6,939 bases of DNA from contig JACPSA010000127.1 in assembly GCA_016193545.1 (NCBI GenBank), positions 1 to 6,939 of the forward strand. Direction: 5' to 3'. The notes beneath the pieces are model-generated. The model was not told where the DNA came from, made no database searches, and worked only from the letters and a program-made list of their open reading frames with translations. Shown piece after piece: positions 1-5,373 of the stretch (its first letter is position 1; each line of letters opens with the position of its first letter). Position numbers and translations under genes: made by a program. Source of the DNA: Chloroflexota bacterium (lineage in GTDB: Bacteria; Chloroflexota; Dehalococcoidia; Dehalococcoidales; UBA2162).

Positions 1-10
1 ATCTTCCGTA

Positions 11-69
11 GCCGGTTAAACGGCGAGGAATGGGGCCAAAAAGGTTAAGGCCACCTCGAAAAACGAGGT
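11..69. repeat. Cluster of three short inverted repeats
   Basis: Three small stem-loops lie side by side. GCCG/CGGC spans 11-24 with a 6-base loop. GGCC/GGCC lies around 35-51 with an A-rich loop. ACCTCG/CGAGGT spans 53-69 with a 5-A loop (5 T on the minus strand). The last is a perfect 6-bp stem. They could be part of a transcript end or of a structured element cut by the window edge, but stems this short can also occur by chance. No family is recognised. Confidence 0.35.
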
Positions 70-144
70 AATTATGACCTGAAAAAGTGACTGAAAAGTG
101 AACAGGACCAATTTCAAAAAATCCGACCTTGCCGGAACAAGCAA

Positions 145-252
145 TCACTGTTTGAACAGGCTTTTTTCGGCAGTCTCATTTTGTGACTTTGTGTCTCTAA
201 GCTGTCTGGCGGCCTGCTCCGGGGTTAGCCCGGTGATAGCGACTTTTCCTTT
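145..252 (-). pseudogene. Coding-like remnant beyond the end of the GH130 fusion gene
   Basis: On the minus strand a 35-codon open stretch reads KGKVAITGLTPEQAARQL (first part) and ends at TGA (145-147). It has no ATG, GTG or TTG start and follows an in-frame TAA (253-255). Its composition looks coding: GC-rich third positions and an amphipathic Glu/Gln/Arg pattern. The stretch between it and the GH130 fusion stop (300-302) is open in the fusion gene's own frame for a further 23 codons, so joining the two needs one TAG bypass and one frameshift near an A-rich run. It may be a decayed C-terminal extension or the remnant of a small gene. Chance is also possible at this length. Confidence 0.25.
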
Positions 253-299
253 TTACTGGTCAGGCCTTTCTCGATGGTCAGGCGGCTTTTGCTTAGTTG

Positions 300-3200
300 C
301 TAACGGGACTCTGATTCTTCCATTGAAGAGGACTCCGATAATGACTCTCGGCCATTTCTCATGATAGTGACTTTGGGTGAGTTTCCCCTCTTTTTCCTTA
401 GCTGAGGAAACAGCATTTTAGCCAGGTTTTCCGGTTCACTCCCTCGTGCTATAAGCTCTACTATCTTCGCATCCATCTTCTCTTCACTCCCACCCACTGC
501 TCGGTAAAGTTCTGCCAGGAGTTCTCTGGTAGCCCAATCTCTTTCCACATGCAAGGAGAGGGGGGTGGGAATGCCTCTGCCTCCTTTGAAGCTATAGCTT
601 GCCCAGGTCCAGACAGAGCAAGGGATAAATTGCCCATCAGGAAGGGTTTGTGCCAGGTGATAGGAGTAAGCAATATCCTCCAGGATTCCAGCCAGAGAAC
701 GGGGCTCTCTTCTCTCTAATTCCGTTGCCGCCATTTCTTTTAGTCGCTGCACCAATATTCGCTGATGCTTATTTTCAAAGATGTTGTGGGCGGAGGTTGG
801 CTCTTTTCCCCAATGTCCTTCCAGGGAATTTATCACCTTAATTCCAAATCCCCTTCTCTGTTGGGCGAACTCCTCCCACATCTCTCCATATTTTTCTGCC
901 TCTACAATGTTCTTGGCAACCATGGTGAAATAGCGAAGTTTAGGAAATCCTCCCCCTACCTCCTTGCGGAGGTTGCTCAGTATGATTCTCCCGCTGAGCT
1001 TGCTTAAAGCCGAAGCCTCTTTCATCTCCATAAGTGAGGGAAAACTCTCATCGCTAACTACCAGAGGCTTCAGAGGCAGGTAACCGAAATGCTCGGGGCG
1101 GCCATTTCCCCATATCCATTCCCATATCCTGTCCATATGCTCTCTTTCTTCCGAGAAACTGGATAGGGCTAGTATGTCATTTGGCTCGTATTCCTTTTCA
1201 AGTTCAGCGATGGTAGTTTTGCCAAATTTGATGAGCAGATTAGCCGGAGGAAATTGCCTCAGAATCACCGAGGTTACCGCTGGTTTTAAAGCGAAAGTAT
1301 CCCTGTGGGGAAAGCTGGCGAATATCGCCTCGGCAACTTGTTTGGTACCTTCCACGGAGTAAAGGTCCCCACGGAGTAGGGCACTATCTAGTTCTCTTTC
1401 TGCTCGACTCATAAATTCCATCATGCCATCAGAAATCTCTAAGGAGTTTGCTCCACGGGGTATCTTAAGCCTTTCATGGATAAACTCCTCGAATTCCTTC
1501 CGATACCTTTCCTGTATACTTTTATAGATGGCTTCAGTATTGACCCTCTTACCTTCTGGGGAGGTAAGCTCGTTGGGCAAAACCAGAGGGACACCGGGAA
1601 TAAACCCGTCATAGGTTACCCAGGCAGGAACAGGTTTAGCTTCCTTTTTCCCTCTGATGGCTAGCGCTGGTTTCTCCTTACTACTGATTCCGCTTTCCGA
1701 TAACAGGCTTTCTAAAAGTTCGGAGAGCTTCATTGAAGCCACCCCGATTACACTATCGGCCCCTCCGTAGTAAACAAATAGTTGGCCATTGATAACAACG
1801 GCACCACATGGGAAAACCACATTGGCTACCTGCCCTTCTTTTTCGTAAGGCATCTCTGGCTCGAGAAGGTGGGTCTTCCTTCGGGCAATAACACGCCACG
1901 GTTGGTCGATATCAAGAAGGGCAGCGCTCACGCAATAGTAAACTTTGCCATTGCTTCTGGTAACGATATGATATAGTAATAACCATCCCCATTCTGTCTC
2001 TATTGGTGGTGCCGCAATACCAATTTTCTCGGTAGATAACTGTTCCTGGCGCGGGCTCATTATGATATTTCCTTTTAGCCATTTTCCTTTTCCAAAGCTT
2101 AAACTATCCACAAGGTCAAGCCAGATACTCCTGCCAATACGGTGGAGAACAGCATACTTGTCCCCGATTTTTTTGGGGAAAAGAGCGGCGTCTTTGTCAT
2201 CAACACCGGGAGGCGAAATCAATGCCGGCTCTGTCCAATTCCAGCGCTTCTCCAGGAAGTCGCTCAAAGTGATAGAGGACAAGGCTACGCGTGGAAGACG
2301 ACCATCAAATGCGGTGTAGCACAAATACAGGGTATCGTCAAGCCTGGTCAACCTGGGGTCTTCGCACCCCTTGCTCTCAAAATCTCGACGAGGCGTGTAG
2401 ATTGCCTTATCAATTCTCTCATCAAAGATAGCCCCATCCTTACTCGAGGCGTACCCCAGCACCGATATATCGTCTTGTGACATAGCCCGGTAGACAAGAT
2501 GGACTTTGCCATTCTCATAGATGGCGGCAGGATTGAAAACAGCCTTTGACTCCCACGCATGGCCTGGATTCGGTCGGATAACCGGGTTTCCGGAGAAGCG
2601 TTCCAGTTTTGTCTTCTCTGTCTTTGTCAGCATCATTTCGTGAATAAGGGTATTCAAGTTACCGCTGGCCACAGCGCAGGTGGTGTCGGCGGCGCCATAG
2701 TATATCTTGAGCGTATTACCCTTCACCAGAGCCCCGGAGGGGAAAACGATGTTAGGCACTCTGCCATAGGTTTCATATATCGCCTGCGGGACCAGTAATG
2801 GCTTTTCCGTGCGTGCCACAATCTTAGCCGGGTTTTCCAAATCAAGCAGAACCGCTTCAATACCGAAAATTGGCGGAGGAGAGAAGTAATTTTGGATATA
2901 AGAGTAAATCAGAAGCCAGCCGAATCGTGTCCTTATCGGTGGCGCCCCGACTTCGATGTGGTCTTTGGGTGTTCGCTGCAATGGTAAAACATGGTCATCT
3001 AAGAAGTGGTACCAACCTTCCCAGTATTCGGGAGACCACATTTGCTCTTCATGGTCAAAAAAGGCAAGTCCAATCTTGCCTGGAGGATTATCCGTGTTGA
3101 CCGTGAGTACCGCTGCCAGCTTGTCTCCGATTTTTCCCGGGAAGAGTGCCATGGCTTTGGAATTGAAGGGAGTGATGGGATATTTAGCCTCGATTTCCTT

Positions 3201-3587
3201 CAAGTCTCTGGTAATGGCTAAGCCGATTCTGATGCCCTCGGCAGATGAAGGATAGGTAGATAAAGCAGTGTAGAAAATATAAAATTTACCGCCGAGTTTA
3301 GTCACCCGGGGGTCTTCACAACCGAATTTTTCCCAATCATATTCGGGTCTGATGAATTGTCTGCGGTACGTGAAGTGTGTACCGTCGTCACTTAGAGCGT
3401 GCCCGATGGACGAGACGTTCATCTTTACGTCTGAAATTATGCGTGGTGATGAAACCGCTCGGTAAAGTAAATGAATCTTGCTGCCGATGAGCATCGGACA
3501 GCCGTTAAAGACCGCCTCTGCTTCCCACGCGTTCTCACTGAGCGGCGACAGAATAGGGTTTTCTTCAGAGCGTCTAAACTCAATCAT
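300..3587 (-). CDS. Double-domain GH130 family protein with unassigned C-terminal region
   Basis: 1095 residues, no signal peptide or membrane segment, so probably cytoplasmic. Residues about 1-318 are a first GH130 propeller: HLLYRA (39-44), GCEDPR (89-94), VGAPPI (213-218), NIVFPSGA (279-286) and IYYGAAD (295-301). Residues about 326-628 are a second GH130 domain: WESKAVFNPAA (345-355), GCEDPRLTR (407-415), LFPKKIGDKY (469-478), LHR (481-483), AAPPI (525-529), NVVFPCGA (589-596) and YYGGAD (606-611). GH130 enzymes phosphorolyse or hydrolyse beta-mannosides with inversion; the Asp of EDPR (D92, D410) is, from memory, the proposed general acid. Domain 1 has Leu-Thr (161-162) where domain 2 has His-Arg (482-483). 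Residues about 640-1095 are charged and look helical; I do not recognise them. The tail is Ser/Glu-rich. The start is Met at 3587, which forms an ATGA overlap with the upstream gene; an in-frame ATG at 3713 would add 42 codons lying over that gene's zinc ribbon. The substrate cannot be read from the sequence. Confidence 0.9.
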   Translation of the reverse strand: MIEFRRSEENPILSPLSENAWEAEAVFNGCPMLIGSKIHLLYRAVSSPRIISDVKMNVSSIGHALSDDGTHFTYRRQFIRPEYDWEKFGCEDPRVTKLGGKFYIFYTALSTYPSSAEGIRIGLAITRDLKEIEAKYPITPFNSKAMALFPGKIGDKLAAVLTVNTDNPPGKIGLAFFDHEEQMWSPEYWEGWYHFLDDHVLPLQRTPKDHIEVGAPPIRTRFGWLLIYSYIQNYFSPPPIFGIEAVLLDLENPAKIVARTEKPLLVPQAIYETYGRVPNIVFPSGALVKGNTLKIYYGAADTTCAVASGNLNTLIHEMMLTKTEKTKLERFSGNPVIRPNPGHAWESKAVFNPAAIYENGKVHLVYRAMSQDDISVLGYASSKDGAIFDERIDKAIYTPRRDFESKGCEDPRLTRLDDTLYLCYTAFDGRLPRVALSSITLSDFLEKRWNWTEPALISPPGVDDKDAALFPKKIGDKYAVLHRIGRSIWLDLVDSLSFGKGKWLKGNIIMSPRQEQLSTEKIGIAAPPIETEWGWLLLYHIVTRSNGKVYYCVSAALLDIDQPWRVIARRKTHLLEPEMPYEKEGQVANVVFPCGAVVINGQLFVYYGGADSVIGVASMKLSELLESLLSESGISSKEKPALAIRGKKEAKPVPAWVTYDGFIPGVPLVLPNELTSPEGKRVNTEAIYKSIQERYRKEFEEFIHERLKIPRGANSLEISDGMMEFMSRAERELDSALLRGDLYSVEGTKQVAEAIFASFPHRDTFALKPAVTSVILRQFPPANLLIKFGKTTIAELEKEYEPNDILALSSFSEEREHMDRIWEWIWGNGRPEHFGYLPLKPLVVSDESFPSLMEMKEASALSKLSGRIILSNLRKEVGGGFPKLRYFTMVAKNIVEAEKYGEMWEEFAQQRRGFGIKVINSLEGHWGKEPTSAHNIFENKHQRILVQRLKEMAATELERREPRSLAGILEDIAYSYHLAQTLPDGQFIPCSVWTWASYSFKGGRGIPTPLSLHVERDWATRELLAELYRAVGGSEEKMDAKIVELIARGSEPENLAKMLFPQLRKKRGNSPKVTIMRNGRESLSESSSMEESESR

Positions 3588-3601
3588 AGCTTCCCACCTT
3601 T
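3584..3601 (-). promoter_or_regulatory. ATGA stop/start overlap with internal ribosome binding site
   Basis: The stop TGA of the upstream GH130 gene (3584-3586) overlaps the start ATG of the double-domain gene (3585-3587). On the minus strand AAAGGTGG (3601 to 3594) lies 6 bases before the ATG, inside the last codons of the upstream gene (Met-Lys-Gly-Gly-Lys-Leu). This arrangement is typical of translational coupling. It decides the start of the downstream gene and indicates that both proteins are made from one mRNA. Confidence 0.85.
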
Positions 3602-4912
3602 CATTATCCGGAACATCTTGGTCCCGCACTTGGGGCATACCCCTTGGACCGCCGGTCGGCCATTTTTCAAGGTTATCGCTACGGGGTTTTTCATCTCTCT
3701 CTTTGCCCGGCATTTTACGCAGTATGCCCTAATTCGTTTTAGTTTTACCGGCTTAACCGGGGTGATGCCAGCCACGGCTGGTGGTGCACTGGGGGCACCT
3801 GGTACCGCTTCTCGTACCCCGGCAAGCCGGTCCAGCAACTCATCTAGTTTTACCGAAGCAACGCATGTCACTTTGTCAGCTCCGCCGTAGTAAACGAGTA
3901 AGCGGTCTTTAATTACTACCGCTCCGCAGGGATAAATAACACCAGTTTTCCACCCCTCATTTTCGTAACTTGCCTGAGGTTCCAGGATTGGCTCTTCAAG
4001 GCGGGCTAAGACCTTGGCCGGGTCTTCCAGGTCAAGTAGCATTGCTCCTATTTTATATCGGCTGGGGTCACTCTCACCAATAGCCTGGTAAATGAGTAGC
4101 CAGCCAGCCTTTGTCTTAATAGGAGGCGCACCGGCGCCAAGCTTCCGACTATCCCAGTAAGCCGCCCTCGGTCGTATCTTGAATTCTCCTTTCAACCATC
4201 TGGTTGTGCCATCAAAATCCAGGTCGTCAACAAAATCAATCAAGATATCAGGGAAAATTCGGTGGAATATAACGTATTTGGATTTTATTTTCTCCGGGAG
4301 AAGACAGGCGTTCTTATCTACACATCCAGGAGGAGAGATAAGCACTGGCTTCTTCCATTGCCAGTTCCTTGCCAGGAAGTCATCGATATGTATTGAGGTC
4401 AGTGCCACCCGGGGTGGGCTGTATCCGTCAAAAGCAACATAGGTCATAAATACCCTGTCGTCAATTCTGGTTAATCTCGGGTCCTCACACCCACCCCATC
4501 CCCCTCCTCCCGACAAATAATTATTTTCTTCCTCCTCCTCATCATCTGCGGAGACATAGGTGACCTGAGGATTACTGGCTGTGGGATACACCAGACCAGC
4601 GCCTTCAAACGGCTCTCTCGGGATGTATATCGGTTTATCCAGACGCTCGTCTATATGGAATCCATCAATACTTGAAGCATACCCGAGAACCGATATATCT
4701 GAGTCTCCAATTGCCCGATATATAATGTGGACCTTTCTATCCTCATAAATAGCCCCGGGATTAAAAGCCGCTTTTGACTCCCACCAATGCGCGGGCTGTG
4801 GTACGAGAATAGGATTCCCGTCAAACCTCTCCAGAACAGTGACAGCTTTTACTTCCATCTCCGGAACAGTGACAGCTTTTATTTTCCTCTTACTCAAAAT
4901 CTTACGTACCAT
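3584..4912 (-). CDS. GH130 family protein with C-terminal DUF5679-type zinc ribbon
   Basis: 442 residues, no signal peptide, first gene of the operon. Residues about 27-360 are one GH130 beta-propeller domain: ERFDGNPIL (28-36), WESKAAFNPGAI (44-55), GCEDPRLTR (141-149, candidate acid D144), KNACLLPEKI (200-209), FHR (216-218), GAGAPPI (259-265), YPCGAVV (327-333) and YYGGAD (341-346). It resembles the second GH130 domain of the downstream protein throughout. Compared with that domain it carries about 35 extra residues just before GCEDPR (about 104-140), including an acidic run (123-129) and a Gly-rich stretch (135-141). A Pro/Ala linker (about 366-390) leads to a ribbon with CVKC (398-401) and CPKC (426-429), matching DUF5679. 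GH130 predicts beta-mannoside phosphorylase or mannosidase activity; the substrate is unknown, and the ribbon may bind a partner or nucleic acid. I chose Met at 4912 because a strong ribosome binding site precedes it; an ATG at 4948 would add 12 residues but has no such site. Confidence 0.9.
   Translation of the reverse strand: MVRKILSKRKIKAVTVPEMEVKAVTVLERFDGNPILVPQPAHWWESKAAFNPGAIYEDRKVHIIYRAIGDSDISVLGYASSIDGFHIDERLDKPIYIPREPFEGAGLVYPTASNPQVTYVSADDEEEEENNYLSGGGGWGGCEDPRLTRIDDRVFMTYVAFDGYSPPRVALTSIHIDDFLARNWQWKKPVLISPPGCVDKNACLLPEKIKSKYVIFHRIFPDILIDFVDDLDFDGTTRWLKGEFKIRPRAAYWDSRKLGAGAPPIKTKAGWLLIYQAIGESDPSRYKIGAMLLDLEDPAKVLARLEEPILEPQASYENEGWKTGVIYPCGAVVIKDRLLVYYGGADKVTCVASVKLDELLDRLAGVREAVPGAPSAPPAVAGITPVKPVKLKRIRAYCVKCRAKREMKNPVAITLKNGRPAVQGVCPKCGTKMFRIMKGGKL
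4490..4603 (-). other. Insertion before the EDPR motif of the single-domain GH130
   Basis: Residues about 104-141 of the 442-residue GH130 protein sit between the PRE-PFEG segment and GCEDPR. In the second domain of the neighbouring protein those two points are only about 5 residues apart; here they are about 40 apart. The extra segment contains DDEEEEE (123-129) and GGGGWGG (135-141). It would be a loop next to the expected catalytic Asp. The reading frame is intact across it, so it is not a sequencing gap. Confidence 0.7.
4831..4890 (-). repeat. 30-bp tandem duplication in the 5' end of the zinc-ribbon GH130 gene
   Basis: Two adjacent 30-base units (4831-4860 and 4861-4890) match at about 26 of 30 positions. 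They encode two 10-residue units, RKIKAVTVPE and MEVKAVTVLE (residues 9-28 of the protein), just before the GH130 core. The unit length is a multiple of three, so the frame is kept. It looks like a recent in-frame duplication of the N-terminal leader. Confidence 0.8.
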
Positions 4913-4919
4913 ATAGCCC

Positions 4920-4927
4920 CCTCCCTT
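4920..4927 (-). promoter_or_regulatory. Ribosome binding site of the zinc-ribbon GH130 gene
   Basis: AAGGGAGG on the minus strand ends 7 bases before the ATG at 4912. A second purine-rich run lies slightly upstream, but the ATG at 4948 has only an unrelated sequence in front of it. This favours the 442-residue protein over a 454-residue one. Confidence 0.8.
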
Positions 4928-4981
4928 ATGTTCCTCCCCTTTTAACATTGAGTCTGTTTTTTGTTTTCCCGTTCGATTCTG

Positions 4982-5034
4982 GGTATTTTGAGGTCATCAT
5001 CCCGAGGTTTTCATATTGCAGGTTTTTAAATACC
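4982..5034 (-). other. Possible stem-loop in the GH130 operon leader
   Basis: GGTATTT (4982-4988) can pair with AAATACC (5028-5034), a 7-bp stem around a 39-base loop. It lies at the start of the predicted leader, which would run about 120 bases from the candidate promoter to the ATG at 4912. The stem is AT-rich and long-looped, so a functional structure is only a suggestion. Confidence 0.25.
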
Positions 5035-5040
5035 ATCAAC

Positions 5041-5071
5041 ATTATAACATAGTAGCAGCATTTCTAGGCAA
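5041..5071 (-). promoter_or_regulatory. Candidate sigma-70-type promoter for the GH130 operon
   Basis: On the minus strand a perfect TATAAT (5046 to 5041) is preceded by TG and one base, forming an extended -10. TTGCCT (5071 to 5066) is a 4-of-6 match to the -35 consensus, at a long 19-base spacing. Transcription would begin near 5034 and give a leader of about 120 bases. Confidence 0.5.
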
Positions 5072-5200
5072 TCTTTAAATTCAACGTTTGCTTGTCTAGA
5101 AGATGTGTGGCCTTAGTCGCCAATGTACCCTGATTGAGACAACGAGGACTCACAATGTTCAAATCGACTAGCCTGACTGACGCTGGAAACTGTCTTGTTA

Positions 5201-5259
5201 TCTGGCGCGAAAAAGGGATCCGTATTTGGTTATGAGTTGTGCGTGAATGGTCTGGCGCG
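5201..5259 (+). repeat. Direct repeat TCTGGCGCG, copies 50 bases apart
   Basis: The 9-base word TCTGGCGCG occurs at 5201-5209 and 5251-5259 in the divergent region. The start-to-start distance of 50 bases is near five helical turns, so both copies would face the same side of the DNA. It could be a paired regulator site upstream of either promoter, but two copies of a 9-mer are weak evidence. Confidence 0.25.
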
Positions 5260-5309
5260 CAGCCGGTGCCTCTCAAACACGCGGGCTATCTTTTTGGGGA
5301 ATCGACCGT

Positions 5310-5315
5310 TATAAT
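5310..5315 (+). promoter_or_regulatory. Candidate -10 element for the DUF1800 gene
   Basis: A perfect TATAAT sits within an AT-rich stretch about 59 bases before the GTG start. No good -35 hexamer is seen at 16-18 bases upstream, so the promoter may be weak or activator-dependent. Transcription would begin near 5322, giving a leader of about 50 bases. Confidence 0.45.
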
Positions 5316-5360
5316 ATATTGGCTAAATAGTTTTTGTGTTCTTTCCAGCCTTCTGTACGC

Positions 5361-5367
5361 AAAGGAG
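5361..5367 (+). promoter_or_regulatory. Ribosome binding site setting the GTG start of the DUF1800 gene
   Basis: AAAGGAG lies 6 bases before GTG at 5374. An in-frame TAG (5368-5370) sits just upstream, so the frame cannot begin earlier. The first in-frame ATG is only inside the proline-rich linker (residue 100) and would remove the whole export signal. GTG is therefore the start. Confidence 0.85.
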
Positions 5368-5373
5368 TAGTTT

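Larger units (their letters stand above)
1..299. other. Non-coding region downstream of the GH130 operon
   Basis: No complete gene is visible here. It is the 3' flank of the minus-strand operon and the window edge cuts it. It contains short inverted repeats clustered at 11-69 and a minus-strand open stretch at 145-252 described separately. A small inverted repeat (CCGGG, 5-base loop, CCCGG) lies near 218-232. No GC-rich stem followed by a T-run is seen on the minus strand, so I cannot place a Rho-independent terminator for the operon. Confidence 0.6.
4913..5373. other. Divergent intergenic region
   Basis: About 460 bases separate the minus-strand GH130 operon from the plus-strand DUF1800 gene. 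Candidate promoters for each side are at 5041-5071 (minus) and near 5310 (plus), leaving about 235 bases between them with no convincing gene. No tRNA, riboswitch or CRISPR repeat is recognised. A minus-strand open frame at 5064-5276 overlaps the GH130 promoter, has no ribosome binding site and no recognisable domain. Confidence 0.6.

Noticed and set aside
218..232. CCGGG/CCCGG hairpin as a terminator for the GH130 operon
   Set aside because: The stem is only 5 bp and no T-run follows on either strand.
98..364. Plus-strand open frame of 88 codons
   Set aside because: It runs antisense into the end of the GH130 fusion gene, has no ribosome binding site and no recognisable domain.
300..401. 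Faint resemblance of the tail of the 1095-residue protein (SPKVTIMRNGRE) to the zinc-ribbon segment NPVAITLKNGRP of the neighbour
   Set aside because: Only about four residues are identical and all four cysteines are missing, so a decayed second ribbon is not supported.
3471..3890. Plus-strand open frame of 139 codons across the junction of the two GH130 genes
   Set aside because: It is antisense to conserved GH130 and zinc-ribbon sequence and has no ribosome binding site.
5201..5259. Paired TCTGGCGCG words as the start of a CRISPR or iteron array
   Set aside because: There are only two 9-base copies and no further units at that spacing, so neither an array nor an origin is supported.
5064..5276. 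Minus-strand open frame of 70 codons in the divergent region
   Set aside because: No ribosome binding site and no recognisable family. It overlaps the candidate GH130 promoter. A decayed gene cannot be excluded, but nothing supports one.
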